From Nonlabens marinus S1-08 (lineage in GTDB: Bacteria > Bacteroidota > Bacteroidia > Flavobacteriales > Flavobacteriaceae), in contig NZ_AP014548.1 in NCBI RefSeq assembly GCF_000831385.1, positions 2,657,779 to 2,721,778 on the forward strand: 64,000 nt of DNA. Reading direction: 5' to 3'. Positions 55,101 to 62,248 of the stretch are shown here, piece by piece. The notes under the pieces were generated by a model, which was not told where the DNA came from, did not search any database, and saw only the letters and a program-made list of their open reading frames with translations. The position numbers and the translations under genes are program-made. Each line of letters opens with the position of its first letter. The first letter of the stretch is position 1.

Positions 55101-55392
55101 TGGTACGGTATTCCAAAAATTCAGTATCGTGGGATATCCTAGGTTCTTCACTCCCAACGGTGATGGTTTTAATGACTTTTGGCAACTGAACGGCGTCAAC
55201 AACATTTTTGAACCAGACGCTACCATCTTCATTTTTGATAGATTCGGTAAACTTTTAAAACAGCTATCTCCCAGCAGTCAAGGATGGGATGGCACCTTTA
55301 ATGGCGAGCCTTTACCAGCTAGTGGTTACTGGTTCAAAGCTACTTTAACAGATGGTACTGAGTTTTCCTCTCATTTCACATTAAAACGATAA
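52135..55392 (+). CDS. T9SS type-B cargo protein with PKD and four repeat modules
   Basis: The 1085-residue protein has a signal peptide (LLFCASQLSYGQ). Then come a propeller-like N-terminal region beginning LEAANWYFGFNAGLRF, a PKD domain (about 415-455, WDFGDGTTST and YTSAGIYEISL) and four repeats of about 95 residues. These start at about 476, 571, 668 and 762 with C(D)D/E-x-DG motifs such as CDDNLDGRETFDL. The C-terminal type-B sorting domain (about 1003-1085, FFTPNGDGFNDFW to HFTLKR) directs secretion through the T9SS. A paralogue follows 3 bp downstream. Probably a cell-surface adhesin or matrix protein; the ligand is unknown. Confidence 0.88.
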   Translation: MIKTGYVLFVLLFCASQLSYGQLEAANWYFGFNAGLRFDPDTGAVTPLTDSAMSTNEGCATISDSDGNLLFYTDGSTVYNRNNIVMQNGSGLRGNASSTQSAIIIPKPQDSNIYYIFTVDTGVSGGGSDAGLNYYEVDMTADGGLGAVVTDITNPTNLLPFCSEKITAINHETRDEIIVVAYANSAGFSLPYDTFYSFTIDASGVNTTPVASIQPNSVDDRRGNLKVSPDGKYLVSCNSTSSSYIYDFDQSTGAVTNERLLPLPFPNFAGYGVEFSPNSSLLYILATNAGGGGPSGHSSGLYQFDLDARDVTSTGIVIDSRQGYRGSLQLGIDGKIYRAQAESFFDGSSFLGRINNPDIRGAGANYQHNAVELAGKMSAQGLPPFIQSFFAVINIENVCSGDTTLFSFETDTTPDSVLWDFGDGTTSTELSSSHVYTSAGIYEISLTLEFGGATRKYFKQVEIFDSPVANNASDIIACDDNLDGRETFDLTATSAEILGTQDAQTFPITYYLNQEDADMAQNKITLPFTSDVPQLAIYARIDNTFNSDCYDTTSFLVNIYDQPVANQVENLEQCDDNFDGIETFQLTSQNAGILQGQNPSQFTISYHLNATDAAGDLNPLPTSYRNTTTFQQTVFARIENNAETNCAAVTSFDLVVQAKPVAINFDAFQCDEDGIPDSRTNFNLSSFNSSVSNNAAGVTVAYYLNQNDADNERNPLNDRDYVNVTPLQTIVARVTDTNTGCFNTSTVTLSVSASDAQDTSLELCDDDGVQDGFRIFSLDNANNAVLANAPSDVTVSYYASTSDALAERNSLPLQFTNTVINRQVIYARAESPDGNCYGISKVELIVNELPQVEPTAYFEYCGNDPQALIIDAGPLSGSTTDYTYEWSTGATTYAIDVRDGGLYTVVVTNNSGCSGSREITVVISEPATINSIDVINANGERFGSATAVVSGLGDYEFRIDPNASYQESPVFKDLPPGFYVLEVNDRNGCGTVFQKFSIVGYPRFFTPNGDGFNDFWQLNGVNNIFEPDATIFIFDRFGKLLKQLSPSSQGWDGTFNGEPLPASGYWFKATLTDGTEFSSHFTLKR

Positions 55393-55395
55393 TTA

Positions 55396-57462
55396 TTGCG
55401 GCAAAGCTTCGGATTATACTTGAAAGCAAAATTACTTTTAGTACTGCTTTTGGTATGTTCCGCTTTCGCGAAAGCGCAATTAGAATCTTCTCAGTGGTTC
55501 TTTGGGAATAGAGCTGGCATCGACTTTAGATCTGGTGCTCCCGTATCCGCCGCCGATAGCGCCATGAATACTGGAGAAGGCTGTGCCACCTTATCAGATG
55601 CAGACGGCAACTTACTGTTTTACACCGATGGGAGTACGATTTATAATCGCAACAATGAGGTGATGCTCAACGGTAGCGGTCTTAAAGGAAATTCCTCAAG
55701 TACCAGCAGTGCCGTCGTCGTTCCCCTACCCGATTCAGATACCCGTTTTTATGTTTTTACGGTAGATACAGACGATTTAGTTTATACCCGGGCAGAGGGA
55801 ATGCATTATTCCATTGTAGATATGGCGCTCGATAACGGTAAGGGTGCTGTAGAGTTAAATTCAAAAAACACAACTGTTCTAGCCCGAACTTCAGAAAAGT
55901 TAACTGCTGTAGAAAATGCAACGGACACTGGATATTGGATCATTACACAATTTGAGGATCGATTTTACAGCTATGAACTCACGGCAAGCGGACTCCATCC
56001 ACAACCCGTAATTTCCCAAGCAGATCCATTTATTGAACTTGTCACCGTGCCTATTACTAATGTAGATGTAGCTGCCATGCGTGGTTACATCAAAGTAAAT
56101 AGCACTGGTGATCGACTAGCAGCCGCTCATTTTTCCAATAATATAACGGCTGACTTTGACAATGTAACCAGTATTCTAGAAGCTCGCAGCATTGCATATG
56201 CTCAAGGTGGGGAGTTGTATCTATACGATTTTGACAATGCCACTGGAGAAGTTAGCAACCCTATCCCACTACTGACCAGAATTGACGAAGGTTCTTATTA
56301 TGGTATCGAGTTTTCTCCAGATGGGAGGTATCTGTATGCTGAGATAGATTACCAGAGGGCTTCTAGATCCAGCATTTTTGTTTTTATAGGTGGAGAAATA
56401 GCGCAATTTGACCTTACCGCTTCTGATGTTGCAGCATCAAAGCAAACAATTCATCAAGATAACAACCTTCCATTTAGAGGCGCTATGCAGTTAGGCATCG
56501 ATGGCAATATTTACCACTCCCGGCTCGATCAAACAGCGCTTAGTGTGCTCAGTAATCCAAATGATGACAGCGTGCCCGTTAACTATTCTTTTAATGGTTT
56601 TAATCTCGCGTCTGGCACACGCAGTTTCTATGGACTTCCCATTTTTGTCCAAAGCTTTTTTCAGCAATTTGAAATCAAAGCTACTGACGGCTGCGAGGAT
56701 CAAGAAATAGGATTCACATTAGACACCACTACAGAAGATTTTCAAGTCGTTTGGAACTTTGACGATCCAGATTCCAGAGCTAGCAACACCAGCAACGAGA
56801 TCAGCCCGATTCATATATATAACACGGCAGGAACATATGAAGTCACCGCCAGCATTCAAACCTTATTTCAACAAATTACTAGTAGTAAAACGATCCAAAT
56901 ATTCCCACAAGTGGAGATCAATCCCGTAGAACCTTCACTTATAGAATGTGATCTAGGTTTCGCTACGGCCAATTTTGACTTAACTGTCATCAAAAATTCT
57001 GTGAGTTCCATTGCAGACCAAACAGTGGAAATCTATGCTTCAGAACAAGAAGCATTGGAACAGGCAAATGCTATCGACACAACAATTCCATTCAACAGCA
57101 GTAGTACCACTCTATTTATAAGAGTCGATAATGAAAATTGCTTTAAATTAATAACTGTTGACTTGATTGTGGAGCGCTGCTCTATAGAGGTGTTCAATTT
57201 GATAACCCCTAATAATGATGGAAGAAATGATGTTTTAAATGTAACTGGATTGCGCACTGTTTATCCAGACTATACCATATCCATATTCAACCGGTATGGA
57301 AGGCTGGTTTGGGAAGGTGGACCAGAGTCTGAAGATTGGGATGGAAGCTCTAACCAGATCAACAGTAAGAAACTTTTACCTTCTGCTACTTATTTCTATA
57401 CTATTGAGTTGAACGACCCTACCGTCAAAAACATATCTGGATATCTTTATCTTTCCTATTAG
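55396..57462 (+). CDS. T9SS type-B cargo protein, shorter paralogue
   Basis: The 688-residue protein starts with TTG at 55396, or possibly TTG at 55420; no ATG precedes the signal peptide. The signal ends CSAFAKAQ, where AFAKA is palindrome-encoded. The N-terminal region (LESSQWFFGNRAGIDF, CATLSDADGNLLFYTDGS) closely matches the upstream protein. It has one PKD domain (about 450-495), a single CD-x-DL repeat instead of four, and the type-B sorting domain (about 602-688, LITPNNDGRNDVLN). It is a tandem duplicate that has lost or never gained the middle repeats. Confidence 0.85.
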   Translation: MRQSFGLYLKAKLLLVLLLVCSAFAKAQLESSQWFFGNRAGIDFRSGAPVSAADSAMNTGEGCATLSDADGNLLFYTDGSTIYNRNNEVMLNGSGLKGNSSSTSSAVVVPLPDSDTRFYVFTVDTDDLVYTRAEGMHYSIVDMALDNGKGAVELNSKNTTVLARTSEKLTAVENATDTGYWIITQFEDRFYSYELTASGLHPQPVISQADPFIELVTVPITNVDVAAMRGYIKVNSTGDRLAAAHFSNNITADFDNVTSILEARSIAYAQGGELYLYDFDNATGEVSNPIPLLTRIDEGSYYGIEFSPDGRYLYAEIDYQRASRSSIFVFIGGEIAQFDLTASDVAASKQTIHQDNNLPFRGAMQLGIDGNIYHSRLDQTALSVLSNPNDDSVPVNYSFNGFNLASGTRSFYGLPIFVQSFFQQFEIKATDGCEDQEIGFTLDTTTEDFQVVWNFDDPDSRASNTSNEISPIHIYNTAGTYEVTASIQTLFQQITSSKTIQIFPQVEINPVEPSLIECDLGFATANFDLTVIKNSVSSIADQTVEIYASEQEALEQANAIDTTIPFNSSSTTLFIRVDNENCFKLITVDLIVERCSIEVFNLITPNNDGRNDVLNVTGLRTVYPDYTISIFNRYGRLVWEGGPESEDWDGSSNQINSKKLLPSATYFYTIELNDPTVKNISGYLYLSY
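55461..55476. repeat. iterated palindrome copy 20 (perfect, in signal peptide)
   Basis: Exact copy, read as AFAKA at the signal-peptidase site of the shorter T9SS cargo protein. Confidence 0.95.
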
Positions 57463-57492
57463 ATACTAGCAGCATGAGATTTATGGTTTTTT

Positions 57493-57508
57493 CGCTTTCG
57501 CGAAAGCG
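57493..57508. repeat. iterated palindrome copy 21 (perfect)
   Basis: Exact copy; symmetry extends to 22 bp (57490-57511). It lies 28 bp after the T9SS cargo gene and about 120 bp before the marR gene. Confidence 0.95.
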
Positions 57509-57587
57509 AAATTATCCATGTCCTCAATACTTCGCTTTATAATCCTCCATATCCATAATTATACAGCAATAATTTTAACAATAATAC

Positions 57588-57608
57588 TATGCATGCATAA
57601 TACTTTTG
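57588..57608 (+). promoter_or_regulatory. palindromic operator overlapping the marR -7 box
   Basis: The perfect 12-bp palindrome TATGCATGCATA (57588-57599) abuts TACTTTTG (57601-57608), a TAnnTTTG -7 box. The palindrome is flanked by direct repeats ATAATACT (57581-57588 and 57597-57604). The position suggests MarR autoregulation of the fad operon. Confidence 0.65.
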
Positions 57609-57631
57609 TTTATATTTGAAATTGGAATTTT

Positions 57632-58090
57632 ATGAAAGACAAAACCATAGATTATGTACTTCGGTCGACCTGGATGTCGGTTGCTAAAATGTACAACGAG
57701 CAAGCCAGCGTTAAAGGTAGCACCATGGCTACAGGATTTGCATTGATAAGTATTGATCCTGAAACTGGAACACCTAGTACAGCTTTAGGTCCCAAAATGG
57801 GAATGGAAGCCACTTCATTATCTCGCACCTTAAAAGCCATGGAGGAGAAAGGTCTGATTGTAAGAAGTCGAAATCCAGAAGACGGTCGTAGTGTATTGAT
57901 TCATTTGACAGAATACGGTAAGGAGATGAGAGACTTTTCTAAAAACGTCGTTAAAACCTTTGATAACGTGGTTAAATCAGAAATTTCAGAAGAAAAATTA
58001 AGTATATTTCTAGAGGTAACAAGCCGGATCAATGATCTGGTGAGCTCCAAGAAGATTTATAAAAAAGAACAAGCATTAGTTAAAAAATAA
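57632..58090 (+). CDS. MarR-family regulator of the fatty-acid oxidation operon
   Basis: The 152-residue winged-helix protein has GMEATSLSRTLKAMEEKGLIVRSRNPEDGRSVLIHLTEYG, the recognition helix and wing. It starts the operon and is followed after 2 bp by the fadN-like gene. By context it is likely an acyl-CoA-responsive repressor of beta-oxidation, acting on the palindrome at 57588-57599; this is inference. Confidence 0.88.
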   Translation: MKDKTIDYVLRSTWMSVAKMYNEQASVKGSTMATGFALISIDPETGTPSTALGPKMGMEATSLSRTLKAMEEKGLIVRSRNPEDGRSVLIHLTEYGKEMRDFSKNVVKTFDNVVKSEISEEKLSIFLEVTSRINDLVSSKKIYKKEQALVKK

Positions 58091-58092
58091 AA

Positions 58093-60501
58093 ATGGGAAA
58101 ACGCAGAATTAAACATGTAACCGTTATAGGTTCAGGAATTATGGGAAGCGGTATCGCTTGTCATTTTGCTAACATAGGTTGCGAGGTATTATTGCTGGAC
58201 ATCGTTCCTAGAGAACTGACAGATAAGGAAAAGTCACAAGGGCTTACCCTAGAAGACAAGGAGGTACGCAACCGCATGGTTAACGAGAATCTAGCCAGTG
58301 CAATTAAAAGCAAACCAGCACCTTTATATCACAAGGATTTTGCTAACCGCATCTCAACTGGTAATCTAGACGATGATCTTAAGAAGATCAAGCATACAGA
58401 CTGGATTATAGAAGTAGTCGTGGAGCGTCTAGACATTAAAAAGTCTGTGTTTGAGAAAATTGAGGAACATAGAACTAAAGGAACATTAATTACCTCCAAC
58501 ACTTCTGGAATTCCTATTCAGTTTATGAATGAAGGACGTAGTGAGGATTTCCGTAAGCATTTTGCGGTCACACACTTCTTCAACCCACCACGATACTTGA
58601 AATTATTTGAAGTAGTACCAGGACCAGATTGCGATCCTGAAGTGACTGACTTCTTGATGAATTATGGAGAAAACTTCTTAGGTAAGACATCTGTCCTTGC
58701 TAAGGATACTCCAGCATTCATAGGTAACCGTGTAGGGATTTTCTCTATTCAGAGTTTGTTCCATACCGTAAAAGAAATGGGGTTGACCGTTTCTGAGGTT
58801 GATAAATTAACTGGTCCAGTGATCGGTAGACCTAAATCCGCTACATTTAGAACGGTTGATGTTGTAGGATTGGACACACTGGTGCACGTTGCCAACGGTG
58901 TTTATGAAAACGCTCCAGAAGATGAGCATAGAGATATGTTCAAACTTCCAACCTTCATCGACACGATGATGCAAAACAAATGGCTGGGAAGTAAATCTGG
59001 CCAAGGTTTCTACAAAAAAGTAAAAGACAAGGACGGCAAGAGCGAGATTCAGGGCTTGAATCTGGATACTATGGAATATGAGTTACAGGACAGAGCTAAG
59101 TTTGCTACCCTGGAACAAACTAAAACTATTGACAATGTTCCAGATCGTTTCCCTGTATTGATCAAAGGAAAAGATAAAGCTGGCGAATTCTACCGCAAGA
59201 GCTTTGGTTCTTTATTTGCCTACGTGCAGCATAGAATTCCGGGAATCTCAGACGAATTATATCGCATAGACGACGCAATGAGCGCCGGATTCGGTTGGGA
59301 AAACGGTCCTTTTGAAATTTGGGATGCTATAGGCGTACAAAAAGGTATTGACCTCATGAAGGAACAAGGCAAAGAGCCAGCTTCCTGGGTGAATGAAATG
59401 CTCGAGAAAGGTTTTGAATCTTTCTATAAGGTAAAAGACGGAGCAACCTACTACTACTCTATTCCAGATAAAGATTATGTGAAAAAACCTGGTCAGGATA
59501 GCATCATTATTCTAGACAACATCAGAAAATCACAAGAAATCTGGAGCAATTCAGGAGTTTCTATTCAAGATCTAGGCGACGGGATCATCAACTGTGAATT
59601 CCGTTCTAAAATGAATTCTATTGGTGGCGATGTTCTCGCTGGAATCAATAAAGCCATTGACCTAGCCGAAAAAGATTACGATGGATTAGTAGTTGCCAAC
59701 TCTGGAACCAACTTCTCTGTGGGTGCCAACATCGGGATGATCTTTATGATGGCGGTGGAGCAAGAATATGATGAGCTCAACATGGCCGTGAAGCAGTTCC
59801 AAGATACCATGATGCGCATGCGTTACAGTAGTATTCCTACTGTCGCTGCACCACATCAAATGGCGCTAGGCGGTGGATGTGAATTATCACTTCATGCAGA
59901 TACCATCGTTGCCCATGCAGAAACCTACATAGGTCTGGTAGAATTTGGCGTTGGATTAATTCCTGGCGGCGGTGGTTCTAAAGAAATGACCGTGCGCGCT
60001 GCAGAAGGTTTTGGAGAAGGCGATGTAGAATTGAACCGATTGAGAGAATATTTCTTGACCATTGGTCAGGCAAAGGTTTCGACCAGTGCTTATGAAGCTT
60101 ACGACCTGGGTATTTTGAAAAAAGGAAAAGATAGTATTGTAGTTAATGCTTCTCAACAAATCGCTTTCGCGAAAGCGGAAGCCCGACGACTCGCTAACAT
60201 GGGTTACACACAGCCGCCACCAAACAAGAACATAAAAGTTCTAGGCAAGCAGGCACTGGGAATGTTCCTTGTAGGAACAGACGCCATGCAAGCTGGAAAA
60301 TACATCAGTGACCATGATCAGAAAATTGCTAACAAATTGGCTTACGTAATGGCCGGCGGAGATTTGAGTCAAGCACAAGAAGTTAGCGAACAGTATTTAT
60401 TGGATCTAGAAAGAGAAGCTTTCTTAAGCCTAGCTGGAGAACGCAAGACATTGGAGAGACTGCAGCACATGTTGCAGAAAGGGAAACCACTTAGAAACTA
60501 A
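58093..60501 (+). CDS. fadN: 3-hydroxyacyl-CoA dehydrogenase / enoyl-CoA hydratase (FadN type)
   Basis: The 802-residue bifunctional enzyme catalyses hydration and NAD-dependent oxidation in beta-oxidation. The dehydrogenase comes first (VIGSGIMGSGIACHFA at about 10-25, HFFNPPRYLKLFEVVPG, VLAKDTPAFIGNRVG). The hydratase/isomerase domain follows from about 500 (GGGCELSLHADTIVAHAETYIGLVEFGVGLIPGGGGSKE in two blocks). This order is that of B. subtilis FadN and opposite to E. coli FadB. Residues near 691-695 (AFAKA) are palindrome-encoded. The thiolase gene follows after 4 bp. Confidence 0.93.
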   Translation: MGKRRIKHVTVIGSGIMGSGIACHFANIGCEVLLLDIVPRELTDKEKSQGLTLEDKEVRNRMVNENLASAIKSKPAPLYHKDFANRISTGNLDDDLKKIKHTDWIIEVVVERLDIKKSVFEKIEEHRTKGTLITSNTSGIPIQFMNEGRSEDFRKHFAVTHFFNPPRYLKLFEVVPGPDCDPEVTDFLMNYGENFLGKTSVLAKDTPAFIGNRVGIFSIQSLFHTVKEMGLTVSEVDKLTGPVIGRPKSATFRTVDVVGLDTLVHVANGVYENAPEDEHRDMFKLPTFIDTMMQNKWLGSKSGQGFYKKVKDKDGKSEIQGLNLDTMEYELQDRAKFATLEQTKTIDNVPDRFPVLIKGKDKAGEFYRKSFGSLFAYVQHRIPGISDELYRIDDAMSAGFGWENGPFEIWDAIGVQKGIDLMKEQGKEPASWVNEMLEKGFESFYKVKDGATYYYSIPDKDYVKKPGQDSIIILDNIRKSQEIWSNSGVSIQDLGDGIINCEFRSKMNSIGGDVLAGINKAIDLAEKDYDGLVVANSGTNFSVGANIGMIFMMAVEQEYDELNMAVKQFQDTMMRMRYSSIPTVAAPHQMALGGGCELSLHADTIVAHAETYIGLVEFGVGLIPGGGGSKEMTVRAAEGFGEGDVELNRLREYFLTIGQAKVSTSAYEAYDLGILKKGKDSIVVNASQQIAFAKAEARRLANMGYTQPPPNKNIKVLGKQALGMFLVGTDAMQAGKYISDHDQKIANKLAYVMAGGDLSQAQEVSEQYLLDLEREAFLSLAGERKTLERLQHMLQKGKPLRN
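60162..60177. repeat. iterated palindrome copy 22 (perfect, in fadN)
   Basis: Exact copy, read as AFAKA. Confidence 0.95.
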
Positions 60502-60505
60502 GAAA

Positions 60506-61699
60506 ATGAACAAAACAGCATATATAGTAGCCGCAAAAAGAACCGCGGTAGGAAAATCAGGAAGAGGCGTTTTTAGGTTTAAAAGACCGGACGAACTTGC
60601 TGCCGAAACCATTCAAGGAATGTTGAAAGACCTTCCAGACTTTGACAAAGGTCGCATTGATGATATGATTATCGGTAATGCAATGCCTGAAGCAGAACAA
60701 GGTTTGAACATGGCTAGACAAATATCACTATTGGCCCTTGATAGAGTCGATGTTCCAGGAACAACCATCAACAGATGGTGTGCTTCTGGACTCGATGCCA
60801 TCGGTGCAGCAGTAGCACGTATTCAGTCAGGAATGGCAGAATGTATCGTTGCTGGTGGAGTTGAAAGTATGAGTTACGTACCAATGGGCGGCTACAAACC
60901 AACTCCAGATTATAAGTTGGCCAAACAAGGTCACGAAGATTATTACTGGGGAATGGGATTGACCGCCGAGGAGGTGGCCAACGAATACAACGTTTCTCGC
61001 GAAGAGCAAGATCAATTTGCTTACGAATCTCAAATGAAGGCTTTGAAAGCACAGGAAGAAAATCGTTTTCAAGATCAAATAGTACCTATTGACGTAGAAG
61101 AAGTCTACCTAGATGAAAACGGTAAGAAACAAACCAGAACTTATACAGTAACTAAAGATGAAGGCCCACGTAAGGGAACTAACGTAGAAGCTTTATCTAA
61201 ACTACGCCCAGTATTTGCTGCTGGTGGTAGCGTTACCGCTGGTAACTCCTCACAAACCAGTGATGGTGCAGCATTTACCCTTGTAATGAGTGAAGACATG
61301 GTCAACGAATTAGGAATCAAACCTATCGCCAAAATGGTAAGCTTTGCCGTTGCAGCCGTAGAGCCTCGCGTTATGGGAATAGCTCCTATTATCGCTATTC
61401 CAAAAGCATTGAAACAAGCTGGTCTTAAAAAAGAAGACATGGCCTTGATCGAATTGAATGAGGCATTTGCCAGTCAATCCGTTGCTGTGGTAAGAGAATT
61501 AGATCTCAACAAGGATATCGTTAATGTAAATGGAGGCGCGATTGCATTGGGTCACCCATTAGGATGTACCGGTGCAAAATTATCGGTACAGATTTTTGAT
61601 GAAATGCGTAAGCGTGGCCATCAAGGTAAGCACTGTATGGTAACCATGTGTGTGGGAACTGGACAAGGAGCTGCTGGGATATTTGAGTTTCTGAATTAG
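60506..61699 (+). CDS. fadA: acetyl-CoA C-acyltransferase (thiolase)
   Basis: The 397-residue thiolase cleaves 3-ketoacyl-CoA to acetyl-CoA. The acylated cysteine lies in NRWCASGLDAIGAAV (about residue 92), the histidine in GGAIALGHPLGCTGAKL, and the second cysteine in MVTMCVGTGQGAAGIFE. It is complete. Its stop is followed after 1 bp by the left inverted repeat of the four-helix-bundle unit, so that unit begins exactly at the gene end. Confidence 0.94.
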   Translation: MNKTAYIVAAKRTAVGKSGRGVFRFKRPDELAAETIQGMLKDLPDFDKGRIDDMIIGNAMPEAEQGLNMARQISLLALDRVDVPGTTINRWCASGLDAIGAAVARIQSGMAECIVAGGVESMSYVPMGGYKPTPDYKLAKQGHEDYYWGMGLTAEEVANEYNVSREEQDQFAYESQMKALKAQEENRFQDQIVPIDVEEVYLDENGKKQTRTYTVTKDEGPRKGTNVEALSKLRPVFAAGGSVTAGNSSQTSDGAAFTLVMSEDMVNELGIKPIAKMVSFAVAAVEPRVMGIAPIIAIPKALKQAGLKKEDMALIELNEAFASQSVAVVRELDLNKDIVNVNGGAIALGHPLGCTGAKLSVQIFDEMRKRGHQGKHCMVTMCVGTGQGAAGIFEFLN

Positions 61700-61776
61700 T
61701 GTTCAGAGTATTAAGTATTTAGTACAAAGTATTAAGATTGAAAGAACCTTTTCAGCAATGGTTTTAATGACATTTC

Positions 61777-61792
61777 CGCTTTCGCGAAAGCA
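61777..61792. repeat. iterated palindrome copy 23 (one mismatch)
   Basis: CGCTTTCGCGAAAGCA, with A in place of the final G. It lies inside the inverted-repeat-bounded unit, 21 bp upstream of its gene. Confidence 0.9.
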
Positions 61793-61812
61793 AAATAGAT
61801 AACAATAGGGGT

Positions 61813-62163
61813 ATGCATAAATTCGAAAAATTGAAAATTTGGCAGAAAGCAATGGATTTGACAGTTGATGTTTACAAAGCCACAGAGAAATTTCCAGTTG
61901 ATGAAAGATTTGGCTTGACTTCTCAAATGAGAAGATGTTCTGTTTCAATCCCTTCAAATATAGCCGAAGGTTCGGGAAGAAATAGCAATCCACAATTCAA
62001 TCAATTTTTAGGAATTGCAAATGGAAGCACTTCTGAGCTAATTATTCAAACTTTTTTATCAGAGCGTCTTGGTTTACTCGGCACGGAAACGATGAGAACA
62101 CTTGTAGAACAATGCGTCGAAATATCAAACATGAATTACGGACTTCAAAAGAGCCTGAAATAA
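61813..62163 (+). CDS. four-helix-bundle protein (23S rRNA intervening-sequence protein family)
   Basis: The 116-residue protein starts MHKFEKLKIWQKAMDL and has TSQMRRCSVSIPSNIAEGSGR, the diagnostic motif of the S23/IVS-encoded four-helix-bundle family. Relatives are encoded inside 23S rRNA intervening sequences or stand alone, and the related Avd proteins work in diversity-generating retroelements. They are pentameric, basic and thought to bind nucleic acid. Here it is enclosed by inverted repeats inside a fatty-acid oxidation operon. No reverse transcriptase or rRNA is nearby, so its role here is unknown. Confidence 0.88.
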   Translation: MHKFEKLKIWQKAMDLTVDVYKATEKFPVDERFGLTSQMRRCSVSIPSNIAEGSGRNSNPQFNQFLGIANGSTSELIIQTFLSERLGLLGTETMRTLVEQCVEISNMNYGLQKSLK

Positions 62164-62248
62164 TAAATAAATCCAACTTTTTAACCGAAGTCTTTGTACT
62201 TAATACATAATACTTTGTACCAAGAGCGAAGCGAAATAAAATAAGATT

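Larger units (their letters stand above)
61701..62220. mobile_element. candidate inverted-repeat-bounded unit carrying a four-helix-bundle gene
   Basis: A left repeat (61701-61729) and a right repeat (62192-62220) are inverted copies matching at 25 of 29 positions (core AGTACAAAG / CTTTGTACT). The 520-bp unit separates fadA from the acyl-CoA dehydrogenase gene, which are normally adjacent. It contains the four-helix-bundle gene and a one-mismatch palindrome. No target-site duplication or transposase is visible, so mobility is inferred only from the repeats and the operon interruption. Confidence 0.5.

Noticed and set aside
266..61792. The 16-bp palindrome as a set of transcription terminators
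   Set aside because: Most copies lack a T-run, nearly half lie inside coding sequences, and separate genuine terminators are present.
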